Shown here: one piece after another, positions 9,006 to 18,375 of the stretch
How positions within the stretch are numbered: the first letter of the stretch is position 1
How the letters are laid out: the number at the start of each line of letters is the position of its first letter
Assembly: GCA_963841995.1 (NCBI GenBank)
Contig: CAWJEX010000005.1
Span: forward strand, 42,657 to 106,656
Length of the DNA stretch: 64,000 nucleotides
Source: DATDPM01 sp963841995
GTDB lineage: Bacteria; Pseudomonadota; Alphaproteobacteria; DATDPM01
Direction of reading: 5' to 3'
Notes under the pieces: model-generated
The model's input: the letters and a program-made list of their open reading frames with translations, nothing else
Told to the model about the DNA's origin: nothing
The model's database searches: none
Made by a program: the position numbers and the translations under genes

Positions 9006-9212
9006 TTATTTCTCCTGCGCGCCTGACCGGTCGCGTTCGCTAAGGACCGTGAGAATGCGTGCGATGTCGCGCCGCACTTCGCGAACGCGGGCTGCACTCC
9101 CCAGCTGGCCGCTTGCCTTCTGGAAACGCAAATTGAAGGTTTCCCTGCGCAAATCGTTGAGCTCGCTCTTGAGCTCATCCACGGTCTTCCGTCTGATATC
9201 TTCCGTCTTCAT
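9006..9212 (-). CDS. rpmC: 50S ribosomal protein L29
   Basis: A small protein at the exit-tunnel rim, part of the docking site for SRP and trigger factor. The 68-residue product begins MKTEDIRRKTVDELKSELND and contains LRRETFNLRFQKASGQL, the family signature. It lies 2 bp after rplP. Confidence 0.96.
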   Translation of the reverse strand: MKTEDIRRKTVDELKSELNDLRRETFNLRFQKASGQLGSAARVREVRRDIARILTVLSERDRSGAQEK

Positions 9213-9214
9213 GA

Positions 9215-9631
9215 CTAGGCCGCTCCAAGCCGCGCAATCATACGGGTCTTCATCGGCAATTTCGCCGCACCCAAGTCAAAAGCTTCTTGCGCGACTTGCC
9301 GCGGCACGCCGTCGATTTCGAAAAGAATTTTCCCCGGCTTGATTCGACACATCCAGAATTCGGGCGTTCCCTTACCGCTGCCCATACGGACTTCCGCCGG
9401 CTTGCGGCTCACCGGCACGTCCGGAAACACGCGAATCCAGATGCGGCCGACGCGCTTCATATGGCGCGTGATGGCACGCCGCGCGGCTTCCAGCTGGCGC
9501 GCCGTCAAACGCGCAGGCTCGACCGCTTTCATCCCGTAAGAGCCGAAATTCAGGTCGACTCCCGACGTGGCCTTTCCTTTGACCCGCCCCTTATGGGCCT
9601 TGCGGTATTTTGTTCTTTTTGGACTCAGCAT
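9215..9631 (-). CDS. rplP: 50S ribosomal protein L16
   Basis: L16 lies near the A-site tRNA elbow. MLSPKRTKYRKAHKGRVKG and the RMGSGKGTPEFWMCRIKPGK segment are diagnostic; 138 residues. Standard place between rpsC and rpmC. Confidence 0.97.
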   Translation of the reverse strand: MLSPKRTKYRKAHKGRVKGKATSGVDLNFGSYGMKAVEPARLTARQLEAARRAITRHMKRVGRIWIRVFPDVPVSRKPAEVRMGSGKGTPEFWMCRIKPGKILFEIDGVPRQVAQEAFDLGAAKLPMKTRMIARLGAA

Positions 9632-9646
9632 GACTTCTTTTCCCGC

Positions 9647-10336
9647 TTAGCGATTGGCGTCCCGGCCGACTTGCGCTTCCGCCAAGCGCTTGTCCTGGGC
9701 CATCGGGTCGTGATCCATGATCTCGCCCTTGAAGATCCAAACCTTGACGCCGCAAGTGCCGTAGGTCGTGTTCGCTGTTGCCGTGCCGTAATCGACATCC
9801 GCGCGCAATGTATGGAGCGGCACGCGGCCTTCGCGATACCATTCCATACGCGCGATTTCGGCGCCGCCCAGTCGCCCGCTGCAATTGATGCGAATACCGA
9901 GCGCACCCAGGCGCATCGCCGACTGCACCGCACGTTTCATCGCACGGCGGAAAGCAACCCGGCGTTCCAATTGCTGCGAAATGTTTTCTGCGACCAGCTT
10001 CGCTTCGATTTCCGGCTTGCGGACTTCGACGATATTGAGTGCCACCTCGTTGCCGATCATCTTGATCAGCTCCTGGCGAAGCGCCTCGATGTCCGTGCCC
10101 TTCTTGCCGATGACGACGCCGGGCCGCGCGGTGTGAATGGTCACACGCGCGCGCTTCGCCGGCCGCTCGATCACCACGCGCGAAATACCGGCTTGGCTCA
10201 GGCGCTTGAACAAAAAGTCGCGGAGCTTGAGATCTTCATGCAAAAGGTTCGCGTACTCGTCGTCGGCATACCAACGCGAATCCCACGTCCGATTAATGCC
10301 GAGCCTAAGCCCAATCGGATTGACTTTTTGGCCCAT
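9647..10336 (-). CDS. rpsC: 30S ribosomal protein S3
   Basis: S3 forms part of the mRNA entry channel. It starts MGQKVNPIGLRLGINRTWDS, has the KH-domain GxxG-type stretch (RPGVVIGKKGTDIEALRQEL) and a C-terminal domain with YGTCGVKVWIFKGEI. 229 residues. Its first base overlaps the last base of rplV. Confidence 0.97.
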   Translation of the reverse strand: MGQKVNPIGLRLGINRTWDSRWYADDEYANLLHEDLKLRDFLFKRLSQAGISRVVIERPAKRARVTIHTARPGVVIGKKGTDIEALRQELIKMIGNEVALNIVEVRKPEIEAKLVAENISQQLERRVAFRRAMKRAVQSAMRLGALGIRINCSGRLGGAEIARMEWYREGRVPLHTLRADVDYGTATANTTYGTCGVKVWIFKGEIMDHDPMAQDKRLAEAQVGRDANR

Positions 10337-10716
10337 CAGGCGGTCTCCTCGCGCTCACGAACGACGATCGTGAGCCGGCTGAACAACTTCAAAATACGCC
10401 CCGCACGGCCTTTCGACTTCGGGCGGAAGCGCTTCATAACCAAACTCTTGCCAACACTCGCCTCGGACACATAAAGCCGGTCCACGTCGAGCTGGTGATT
10501 GTTCTCGGCATTGGCGATTGCAGCCTGCAACGCCTTGCGCACGTCACGGGCGATGCGCCGCTTCGAGAACGCAAGCTCAGAAAGCGCCGCCGACGCGGAC
10601 TTTCCGCGAATGGATTGCGCCACGAGATTGAGCTTGCGCGGGCTGACCTTGAGCCCCCGCACCATTGCCTTCGCCTCGTTGTCGGAAAGGCGCCGCGGCG
10701 CCGTACGCTTACTCAT
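10336..10716 (-). CDS. rplV: 50S ribosomal protein L22
   Basis: L22 lines the peptide exit tunnel with L4. The motif VRGLKVSPRKLNLVAQSIRG and the ENNHQLDVDRLYVSEASVGK segment identify it. 126 residues. It overlaps rpsS by 4 bp. Confidence 0.96.
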   Translation of the reverse strand: MSKRTAPRRLSDNEAKAMVRGLKVSPRKLNLVAQSIRGKSASAALSELAFSKRRIARDVRKALQAAIANAENNHQLDVDRLYVSEASVGKSLVMKRFRPKSKGRAGRILKLFSRLTIVVREREETA

Positions 10717-11009
10717 TCCGGAGCTCCCGGCGCCCGCTTCGCCTTCTTGTCCGCCGCCGAGTGACCGAAGAACACGCGGGTCGGCGCAAATTCGCCGAAC
10801 TTATGCCCGACCATGTTTTCCGTCACCAGCACGGGAAGGAACTTGCGTCCGTTGTAAACGCCAAATGTCAGTCCGACGAATTGTGGCAGAATGGTCGAGC
10901 GGCGCGACCAAATCTTGATGATTTCATTGCGGCCGGATGCACGCGACTTCTCCGCCTTTTTGAGGAGATAGCCATCCACGAACGGGCCTTTCCATGTTGA
11001 ACGCGCCAC
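10713..11009 (-). CDS. rpsS: 30S ribosomal protein S19 (GTG start)
   Basis: S19 is a head protein that pairs with S13. The product starts at a GTG at 11009 (read as Met, then ARSTWKGPFVDGYLLKKAE), with GGAGAAG upstream as ribosome binding site. The longer open frame to 11204 lies inside rplB and is rejected. The VTENMVGHKFGEFAPTR segment is typical. 98 residues. Confidence 0.95.
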   Translation of the reverse strand: MARSTWKGPFVDGYLLKKAEKSRASGRNEIIKIWSRRSTILPQFVGLTFGVYNGRKFLPVLVTENMVGHKFGEFAPTRVFFGHSAADKKAKRAPGAPE

Positions 11010-11020
11010 CGAATCTTCTC

Positions 11021-11848
11021 CTATTTCACGCGCCGGTCGCGAATGATGAATTTGTCGGTCTTCTTGTTCTTGCGGGTCTTGTAACCCTTGGTCGGCTGAC
11101 CCCACGGGCTGACCGGATGACGTCCACCGGAGGTGCGGCCTTCGCCGCCGCCATGAGGGTGATCGATCGGGTTCATGGCAACACCGCGCGTCACCGGGCG
11201 CCAACCGCGCCAGCGCGTGCGTCCGGCCTTGCCGATATTCACGTTCTGCTTATCCGGATTCGAAACCGCGCCAATGGTGGCCATGCAATCGGCCCGCACC
11301 ATGCGCATTTCACCCGAGCTCAAGCGCAGCTGAGCGTAACCGGCGTCGCGGCCGACAAGCTGCACATAGGTTCCGGCCGAACGAGCGATCTGCCCGCCCC
11401 GGCCCGGCTTCATCTCGACATTGTGAATCACGGTGCCGACTGGAATGTTCTTCATCGGCATCGCATTGCCCGGCCGAATATCGGCTTTCTCGCCCGACAC
11501 CACTTTGTCGCCGATACCGAGGCGCTGCGGCGCCAAAATGTACGACAGCTCGCCGTCCTCATAGCGGAGGAGAGCGATGAACGCCGTGCGATTGGGATCG
11601 TATTCGATCCGCTCGACGGTCGCCGTCACATCGTATTTGCGCCGCTTGAAATCGATGGTGCGGTAAAGCCGCTTATGTCCGCCGCCGCGATGCCACATCG
11701 TAATCTCGCCGGCATTGTTGCGGCCGCGCTTGCGATGATTGTATTTGGTCAGCGCCTTGACTGGACGGCCCTTCCACAATTCGGAGCGGTCGATCGCGAC
11801 CAGTCCGCGGAGGCTCGGCGTCGTCGGTTTATAAGATTTGAGTGCCAT
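11021..11848 (-). CDS. rplB: 50S ribosomal protein L2
   Basis: L2 is essential for subunit association and peptidyl transfer. MALKSYKPTTPSLRGLV at the N-terminus and GVAMNPIDHPHGGGEGRTS, which carries the conserved histidine, are clear. 275 residues, full length. Lies between rplW and rpsS. Confidence 0.97.
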   Translation of the reverse strand: MALKSYKPTTPSLRGLVAIDRSELWKGRPVKALTKYNHRKRGRNNAGEITMWHRGGGHKRLYRTIDFKRRKYDVTATVERIEYDPNRTAFIALLRYEDGELSYILAPQRLGIGDKVVSGEKADIRPGNAMPMKNIPVGTVIHNVEMKPGRGGQIARSAGTYVQLVGRDAGYAQLRLSSGEMRMVRADCMATIGAVSNPDKQNVNIGKAGRTRWRGWRPVTRGVAMNPIDHPHGGGEGRTSGGRHPVSPWGQPTKGYKTRKNKKTDKFIIRDRRVK

Positions 11849-11858
11849 CGCGTTTTTC

Positions 11859-12213
11859 CTATACGCCCGTCGTCACGTCGATCGAATTGCCTTCGGCCAA
11901 TGTCACGATCGCTTTCTTATAATCCGACCGTCTGCCGAGTTCGACCGCGGAACCGCTTCTGCTTGCCTTTGACGCGAAGCGTATTCACCGCCGTGACCTT
12001 CACCTTGAACAAAGCCTCGATCGCCTTCTTGATCTCGGGCTTAGTCGCATCGAGCGCCACGCGGAACGTGACCTGGTTATGCTCGGAGCCCATCGTCGCC
12101 TTTTCGGTGATCACCGGGCGGCGGACGATTGCGTAGGCGGGCGCGGCAATCGCCGGCGCCGCAGCCTTCTTCTTCGGCTCTTTTTTCTTCTTCTTTAGCT
12201 CTTTTTCGGTCAT
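11859..12213 (-). CDS. rplW: 50S ribosomal protein L23, hidden frame break
   Basis: L23 sits at the tunnel exit and docks trigger factor and SRP. The open frame ends early at 11917, but the 58 bp after it encode, in another frame, RSDYKKAIVTLAEGNSIDVT, the conserved L23 tail, ending at a stop at 11859-11861. The break is at plus-strand GAGTTC, 11937-11942; dropping one T yields FRGRLGRRSDYKKA and a 117-residue protein. An N-terminal Lys/Ala-rich extension (about 26 residues, EKELKKKKKEPKKKAAAP) precedes the core, which begins near YAIVRRPVITEKA. I infer a sequence error, not a short L23. Confidence 0.92.
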
Positions 12214-12830
12214 TTCAGCCGTTCCTCAAGGTGCGACAGCGCATCCTTGGTCAGCACCAGCATGTCGCGGCGCAGAATGTCGTAAACATTGATACCTTGC
12301 TGCGGCAGCACGTCGATATGGGGAAGATTGCGCGCCGCGCGCCCGAAATTCGTGTTCACCTCGGCACCGTCAATAATAAGCGCCGACGTCCAACCGAGCT
12401 TCTTGAGCCGCGATGCCAATTCCTTGGTCTTCGCCTTCGCGAGAGTGGTCGAATCGAGAACCACGAGTTTGCCATCGGCGGCCTTGCTCGACAGTGCGGT
12501 CATCAAGGCGAGCTTCCGCACTTTCTTGGGCAAATCATAAGCATGGCTTCGCACGACCGGACCGAAGATCACGGCGCCGCCGCGGAATTGCGGCGAGCGG
12601 AGGGAACCTTGGCGTGCATTGCCGGTGCCCTTTTGCTTGTAGGGCTTTGCGGTCGTGCCTTGGATGTCGCTGATGCCCTTGGTCTTGTGGGTGCCGGCGC
12701 GCTTTTTCGCAAGCTGCCAGTTCACCATGCGAGCCAAAATATCCCGGCGCACGGGAAGACCGAAGATCCCCTCGTTGAGATCGACATTGCCGATTTCCTT
12801 GGCTTCAAGGCTGAGGATTTTGCACTTCAT
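12210..12830 (-). CDS. rplD: 50S ribosomal protein L4
   Basis: L4 lines the exit tunnel and in enterobacteria represses the S10 operon. The GTGNARQGSLRSPQFRGGAV segment is the family hallmark. 206 residues beginning MKCKILSLEAKEIGNVDL. It overlaps rplW by 4 bp, so the two are coupled. Confidence 0.96.
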   Translation of the reverse strand: MKCKILSLEAKEIGNVDLNEGIFGLPVRRDILARMVNWQLAKKRAGTHKTKGISDIQGTTAKPYKQKGTGNARQGSLRSPQFRGGAVIFGPVVRSHAYDLPKKVRKLALMTALSSKAADGKLVVLDSTTLAKAKTKELASRLKKLGWTSALIIDGAEVNTNFGRAARNLPHIDVLPQQGINVYDILRRDMLVLTKDALSHLEERLK

Positions 12831-12832
12831 GG

Positions 12833-13567
12833 CTATTCCCCTGCCCTTTCAGTGGGCGCCCCGTGAGCCGGCGCCGCTTCGGCCGAAGCGCCGCCGCGGA
12901 TTTTGCCCGGGAACGGCAAATCTTTCGGCGCCTTCTTCTTCTTCTTCGCATCGAAGACGAGCAGATATCCGCCCTTCGAACCCGGTACCGTACCGTTGAC
13001 GACGATCAAGCCCTTCTCGGGATCGGTCGCCATAACCTTCAGGCTTTGGACCGTCACGCGCACGTCGCCCATGTGGCCCGCCATTTTCTTGCCCTTGAAC
13101 ACCCGACCGGGATCCTGGCGCTGACCGGTTGACCCGTGACTGCGGTGTGAAACGGAGACGCCGTGCGAGGCTTCGAGGCCCTTGAAGTTGTGGCGCTTCA
13201 TGACGCCGGCAAAGCCCCGGCCGATGCTGGTGCCCGCGACATCGACAAACTGGCCGACCACGAAGTGATCCGCGGTCAACTCCGCGCCGACGTCGATCAT
13301 CGCATCTTCCGAAACCCGGAACTCGGCGAGCTTGCGCGCCGGCTCAACTTTCGATTTTGCAAAATGACCGCGCATCCCCTTGCTCACATTCTTCACCTTG
13401 GCTTTTCCGACGCCGAGCTGAAGCGCGGTGTAGCCGTCACGATCCTTCGTGCGATGGGAAACGACGCGGCAGCCGTCCACCTTCAACAAGGTGACAGGCA
13501 CGTGCTCGCCGGCCTCGGTGAAGAGGCGGCTCATGCCGACTTTTTGCGCGATCAGGCCAGTTCGCAT
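12833..13567 (-). CDS. rplC: 50S ribosomal protein L3
   Basis: L3 contacts the peptidyl-transferase centre and starts assembly. MRTGLIAQKVGMSRLFTEAG and SHGSTGQRQDPGRVFKGKKM, including the methylatable Gln region, are conserved. 244 residues, with a C-terminal Ala/Pro-rich tail as in other alphaproteobacteria. It follows rpsJ after 9 bp. Confidence 0.97.
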   Translation of the reverse strand: MRTGLIAQKVGMSRLFTEAGEHVPVTLLKVDGCRVVSHRTKDRDGYTALQLGVGKAKVKNVSKGMRGHFAKSKVEPARKLAEFRVSEDAMIDVGAELTADHFVVGQFVDVAGTSIGRGFAGVMKRHNFKGLEASHGVSVSHRSHGSTGQRQDPGRVFKGKKMAGHMGDVRVTVQSLKVMATDPEKGLIVVNGTVPGSKGGYLLVFDAKKKKKAPKDLPFPGKIRGGASAEAAPAHGAPTERAGE

Positions 13568-13576
13568 TGTTCGATC

Positions 13577-13885
13577 CTAAAGCTTGATCTCGACGTCGAC
13601 GCCGGCGGCGAGGTCGAGCTTCATCAGCGCGTCCACCGTGCCCGGAGTCGGATCGATGATGTCCAACAGCCTCTTATGCGTGCGAATCTCGAATTGCTCG
13701 CGCGATTTCTTATCGATGTGCGGCGAACGCAGAACCGTGAATTTCTCGATTCGCGTCGGAAGCGGAATGGGGCCGCGCACCTGGGCACCGGTCCGCTTGG
13801 CTGTATTCACGATCTCGAGCGTCGATTGATCGAGCACACGGTGATCGTACGCCTTCAGGCGAATTCTTATATTTTGACTTTCCAT
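13577..13885 (-). CDS. rpsJ: 30S ribosomal protein S10 / NusE
   Basis: S10 is a head protein and, as NusE, links NusG to the ribosome and antitermination complexes. It starts MESQNIRIRLKAYDHRVLDQ and has the GPIPLPTRIEKFTVLRSPHI loop. 102 residues. First gene of the S10 block, 50 bp after tufA; no separate promoter was evident, so read-through from str is likely. Confidence 0.97.
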   Translation of the reverse strand: MESQNIRIRLKAYDHRVLDQSTLEIVNTAKRTGAQVRGPIPLPTRIEKFTVLRSPHIDKKSREQFEIRTHKRLLDIIDPTPGTVDALMKLDLAAGVDVEIKL

Positions 13886-13935
13886 TTCTTTGATCCGTTT
13901 CCGCGTGCGCGAATTTCAAAAATTGACGATCCCAG

Positions 13936-15127
13936 TTAAGCGACGATTTTTGCGACGACGCCGGCGCCGACCGTACGGCCGCCCTCGCGGATGGCAAAGC
14001 GCAGGCCCTCGTCCATGGCAATGGGGGCGATCAGCTCGATCTCCATGGCGATGTTGTCGCCCGGCATCACCATCTCGGTCCCCGCCGGCAGATGCACCAT
14101 CCCGGTCACATCCGTGGTGCGGAAGTAAAACTGCGGCCGGTAGTTGGTGAAGAACGGCGTGTGCCGCCCGCCCTCTTCCTTGGTCAGGATATAGGCCTCG
14201 GCCGTGAACTTGGTGTGCGGCGTGATCGAGCCGGGTGCCGCCAGAACCTGGCCGCGCTCCACTTCTTCCCGCTTCGTACCCCGGAGGAGAGCGCCGATAT
14301 TGTCGCCCGCCTCGCCCTGGTCCAACAGCTTCCGGAACATCTCGACCCCGGTCACGATCGTCTTGGTCGTGTCCTTGATCCCGACGATCTCCACTTCATC
14401 GCCAACCTTGATGATCCCGCGCTCCACCCGTCCCGTGACCACCGTGCCGCGGCCCGAAATCGAGAACACGTCTTCAATCGGCATCAAAAACGGCTTGTCC
14501 TTGGCGCGCTGGGGCTGCGGGATGTACTCGTCCACCGCCTTCATCAGCTCCAGAATTCGAATTCTTGCCGATCTCCGGATCGCGCCCCTCTAAGGCGGCC
14601 AAAGCAGAGCCCTTCACAATGGGGATCTTGTCCCCGGGGAATTGGTAGTTGGAGAGGAGTTCCCGGACCTCGAGCTCGACCAGGTCCAAGAGCTCCGGAT
14701 CGTCCACCTGATCGACCTTGTTCATGTACACCACAATCGCCGGCACCCCCACCTGACGGGCGAGCAGAATATGCTCGCGGGTCTGCGGCATCGGGCCGTC
14801 GGCCGCCGAAACCACCAGGATCGCCCCGTCCATCTGGGCCGCCCCCGTGATCATGTTCTTCACGTAGTCCGCGTGCCCCGGGCAATCGACATGGGCGTAG
14901 TGCCGCTTGGCCGTCTGATATTCCACATGCGCCGTCGAAATCGTGATCCCCCGCGCCTTCTCTTCCGGCGCCTTGTCAATCTGGTCATAGGCCATGAATT
15001 CCGCCCCGCCCGACTCGGCCAATACCTTCGTAATCGCCGCCGTCAGCGTCGTCTTCCCATGGTCCACGTGACCAATCGTCCCAATGTTGCAGTGCGGCTT
15101 CGTCCGCTCAAATTTCGCTTTTGCCAT
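13936..15127 (-). CDS. tufA: Elongation factor Tu, copy 1, one-base insertion
   Basis: EF-Tu brings aminoacyl-tRNA to the ribosome. From start (MAKAKFERTKPH, 15127) to stop this gene is base-identical to the copy at 30316-31506 except for one extra base at 14553-14558, where copy 1 reads CAGAATTCGAATTC and copy 2 CAGAATCGAATTC. The insertion changes frame after IGKNS and would truncate the protein. Identity ends exactly at the start and stop codons, as expected from gene conversion. The insertion turns GAATC, a GANTC site, into GAATTC. Probably a sequence error; a truly inactive tufA is possible because tufB is intact. Confidence 0.95.
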
Positions 15128-15158
15128 GGACGCTACTCCGTCTCCCCTATCGTGACCG

Positions 15159-17233
15159 TTAGGCCATCTTCGCGCGAACCTCATCGGCAACCGCCTGAGG
15201 TACTTGCGCGTAATGATCAAAATGCATGGTGTATTGGGCACGGCCCTGGCTCATCGAGCGCAGGGTATTCACATATCCGAACATATTGGCGAGCGGCACC
15301 ATCGCGTTGATGACCGTCGCGTTGCCGCGCTGGGTCATGCCCAGGATTTGGCCGCGGCGGCTGTTCAGATCGCCGATGATATCGCCCATGTAATCTTCCG
15401 GCGTCACGACTTCGACGCGCATCACCGGTTCGAGCAGCACCGGACCGGCTTTGGCAATGCCTTCGCGAAAGCAAGCGCGCGCCGCAATTTCGAATGCGAG
15501 CACACTTGAGTCGACGTCGTGATAGGAGCCATCAACCAGCGTTGCCTTGAAATCGATCAACGGGAACCCGGCGAGCACACCGGTCTCCGCCGCGCCGATA
15601 ATGCCTTTTTCGACGCCCGGAATGTATTCGCGTGGAACGCGGCCGCCGACGACGTCGTTCTCGAATACGACGCCGCCCCCCGGAGGCAATGGTTCGAAAT
15701 CGACTTTGATCTTGGCGAATTGGCCGGAGCCGCCGGTTTGCTTTTTATGGGTGTAATCTTGGGTGAGGGCCCGGGTGATGGTTTCACGATAGGCCACCTG
15801 CGGCGCGCCGACATTGGCCTCGACCTTGAATTCGCGCTTCATGCGATCGACGATGATTTCGAGATGAAGTTCGCCCATTCCCTTGATCACGGTCTGACCG
15901 GATTCCTGATCGACGCTCACCCTGAAGGAGGGATCTTCGGTAGCGAGACGGGCCAAAGCAGCGCCCATCTTTTCCTGGTCGGCCTTAGTTTTGGGCTCGA
16001 CCGCAACTTCGATGACCGGATCGGGGAATTCCATGCGCTCGAGTATGATCGGATCGTTCTGGGCGCAAAGAGTTCGCCGGTGGTGGTGTATTTGAGGCCC
16101 GCCAGCGCGACGATGTCGCCGGTGCGGGCTTCCTTGATGTCTTCGCGATGATTCGCATGCATCTGCAGCATACGGCCGATACGCTCGCGTTGATTCTTGA
16201 TCGGATTCAAGACGCTGCTGCTGTTCTCCAAAACGCCCGAATAGACGCGGACGAAAGTGAGCGAACCGACAAACGGATCGGTCATCACCTTGAACGCAAG
16301 GCCCGAAAACGGCGCATCGTCGGAAGGCAGGCGCACCAGCTCTTCATCGCTGTTCGGCTTGATGCCGGTGACCGGCGGGATTTCGGTGGGCGAGGGCAGG
16401 AAATCCACCACCGCATCGAGGAGCGTCTGCACGCCCTTGTTCTTGAAGGCGGCGCCGCAAATGACGGGAACGTGCTTGCCCGCCACCGTGCCCTTGCGGA
16501 TGCAGCGCATGAGAGTTTCGTGATCGGGCATCTTGCCTTCGAGATAGCCCTCCATCGCTTGGTCTTCGTGCTCAACCGCAAGCTCGATCAGCTTGTCGCG
16601 ATATTCCTTGGCCTTTTCCTGAAGATCGGCCGGAATGTCGCCGATAGTGTATTCGGCGCCTAAGGTTTCGTCTTTCCAGACCAGCGATTTCATGTTGATG
16701 AGGTCGACGACGCCAACGAAATCGGATTCGGCGCCGATCGGCAGCTGCAGCACGATCGGAACGGCACCGAGGCGGTCTTTGATCATGTCGACGCAGCGGT
16801 AGAAGTCCGCGCCGATGCGATCCATCTTGTTGACGAAACAGATGCGGGGAACCTGATATTTGTCGGCTTGGCGCCAAACCGTTTCGGATTGCGGCTCGAC
16901 GCCGGCCACCGCGTCGAACACGGCGCAAGCCCCGTCGAGAACGCGCAAACTGCGCTCGACCTCGATGGTGAAATCGACGTGGCCAGGCGTGTCGATGATA
17001 TTGATGCGGTGATCGCGCCAGAAACAGGTGGTCGCAGCCGACGTGATCGTGATGCCGCGCTCTTGCTCCTGCTCCATCCAATCCATGGTGGCGGTACCTT
17101 CATGGACTTCGCCGATCTTATAAGAGCGGCCGGTGTAATAAAGAACGCGTTCGGTCGTGGTCGTCTTACCGGCATCGATGTGGGCCATGATGCCGATATT
17201 CCGATAACGCTCTAGGGGAGTGGTGCGCGGCAT
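15159..17233 (-). CDS. fusA: Elongation factor G, one-base deletion
   Basis: EF-G is the translocase GTPase. The N-terminal 438-residue frame starts MPRTTPLERYRNIGIMAHID and carries G1 (AHIDAGKTTTTE), G3 (DTPGH) and G4 (NKMD). The C-terminal frame continues with ERMEFPDPVIEVAVEPKTKA. The frames meet at 16070-16075 (plus-strand GAGTTC), where one base is missing: restoring it gives the conserved TTGxTLCAQNDPIILE and a 691-residue protein. Probably a sequence error. Lies between rpsG and tufA in the str operon. Confidence 0.95.
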
Positions 17234-17242
17234 GGAAGTTCC

Positions 17243-17713
17243 TTACCAGCGGTAATGCGAGAACGCCCGGTTGGCTTCCGCCATTTTATGGGTGTCCTCA
17301 CGCTTTTTGACAGCACCCCCCCGATTGTTCGCTGCATCCATGAGTTCCGCCGACAAGCGGTCCTCCATCGTCTTTTCCGAACGGGACCGCGCGCTCGTGA
17401 TCAGCCAACGGATGGCTAGGGCTTGCGCGCGATCGTAACGGACTTCGACCGGCACCTGATAGGTGGCGCCGCCGACGCGGCGCGAGCGGACTTCGATGTC
17501 CGGCTTCACGTTATCGAGCGCGCCGTGGAAAATCTTGATCGGATCCTGTCCGGTCTTTTTCTGAATTTGATCGAACGCGCCATAGACGATGTGCTCGGCA
17601 ACCGATTTCTTGCCGGCGTACATCAGCACATTCATGAATTTGGAAACGACCCGGTCGCCGTGACGGGCGTCGGGATTCGGTTCGCGTTTATCGGCAGCGC
17701 GGCGGCGTGACAT
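17243..17713 (-). CDS. rpsG: 30S ribosomal protein S7
   Basis: S7 nucleates assembly of the 30S head and lines the E site. MSRRRAADKREPNPDARHGD, KFMNVLMYAGKKSVAEHIVY and the C-terminal KREDTHKMAEANRAFSHYRW are typical. 156 residues. It is 8 bp downstream of rpsL and 9 bp upstream of fusA. Confidence 0.97.
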   Translation of the reverse strand: MSRRRAADKREPNPDARHGDRVVSKFMNVLMYAGKKSVAEHIVYGAFDQIQKKTGQDPIKIFHGALDNVKPDIEVRSRRVGGATYQVPVEVRYDRAQALAIRWLITSARSRSEKTMEDRLSAELMDAANNRGGAVKKREDTHKMAEANRAFSHYRW

Positions 17714-17721
17714 CGGACCCT

Positions 17722-18093
17722 CTACTTCGGACGCTTGGCGCCGTATTTCGAACGGCGCTGGCGGCGATCATTGACGCCCTGGGTATCGAGCGTGCCGCGG
17801 ATGATGTGATAACGGACACCGGGCAGATCCTTGACGCGGCCGCCGCGGATCATCACCACCGAATGCTCCTGCAGGTTATGGCCTTCGCCGGGAATGTAGC
17901 TCGTCACTTCGTAGCCGTTGGTCAGGCGCACGCGGGCAACTTTGCGCAGCGCCGAATTGGGCTTTTTCGGCGTTGTCGTATAGACACGCGTGCACACGCC
18001 GCGCTTCTGCGGGCATTCCGCGAGCGCCGGCACCTTGTTGCGCGCAGCCGGTTGGCGCCGCGGGCGGCGAATGAGCTGATTAATCGTCGGCAT
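17722..18093 (-). CDS. rpsL: 30S ribosomal protein S12
   Basis: S12 controls decoding accuracy and is the streptomycin target. The ATG at 18093 gives MPTINQLIRRPRRQPAARNK; a GAGG lies 10 bases upstream. The streptomycin loop PKKPNSALRKVARVRLTNG has the wild-type lysine. 123 residues. First gene of the str operon, with a promoter about 180 bp upstream and an attenuator-like leader between. Confidence 0.97.
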   Translation of the reverse strand: MPTINQLIRRPRRQPAARNKVPALAECPQKRGVCTRVYTTTPKKPNSALRKVARVRLTNGYEVTSYIPGEGHNLQEHSVVMIRGGRVKDLPGVRYHIIRGTLDTQGVNDRRQRRSKYGAKRPK

Positions 18094-18141
18094 ACCCAAA
18101 ATTCCTCAAAGCCAAGCCCCCACAGGGCTGGCCCTATAGCC

Positions 18142-18181
18142 AAAAAAGCCCCAGGGGGCGCCAATTCGCCCCACTGAGGGG
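18142..18181 (-). promoter_or_regulatory. Attenuator-like leader of the str operon
   Basis: Three short hairpins overlap in the leader between the str promoter and rpsL. On the plus strand: 18169-18181 pairs CCCC with GGGG; 18155-18172 pairs GGGGCG with CGCCCC; 18148-18159 pairs GCCCC with GGGGC and is followed, in the transcribed direction, by six T. The middle hairpin shares bases with both others, so forming it would block the last, terminator-like one. This resembles an attenuation switch. The terminator stem is short, so function is uncertain. Confidence 0.4.
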
Positions 18182-18270
18182 ATTCCAAATTCGCCGTTTT
18201 TACGTCGTGCTGGGACGACCGGGACTGCGTTTGGGATGTTCTCCCACCACCAGCCCCAAAAGGTGGCGGC

Positions 18271-18299
18271 ATACTAGTGACGGGAATAGGACCCGTCAA
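18271..18299 (-). promoter_or_regulatory. Promoter of the rpsL-rpsG-fusA-tufA operon
   Basis: The minus strand reads TTGACG, a 17-bp spacer, then TAGTAT, pointing at rpsL. It lies just after the rpoC terminator hairpin (18329-18351). Predicted transcripts would begin near 18264 and have a leader of about 170 bases. Confidence 0.7.
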
Positions 18300-18328
18300 G
18301 CGGATGTCACGCGGAAATCAGGGGGTTG

Positions 18329-18351
18329 CGGCCGGGTTGCGCACCCGGCCG
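18329..18351 (-). terminator. Hairpin after rpoC
   Basis: A perfect 9-bp inverted repeat (CGGCCGGGT, 5-base loop, ACCCGGCCG) begins 24 bp after the rpoC stop codon. There is no long T-run after it, so it may be a weak or Rho-assisted terminator or an RNA 3' end stabiliser separating rpoBC from str. Confidence 0.55.
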
Positions 18352-18375
18352 CCGATCCCCTTGAAGTGGCTCGGC

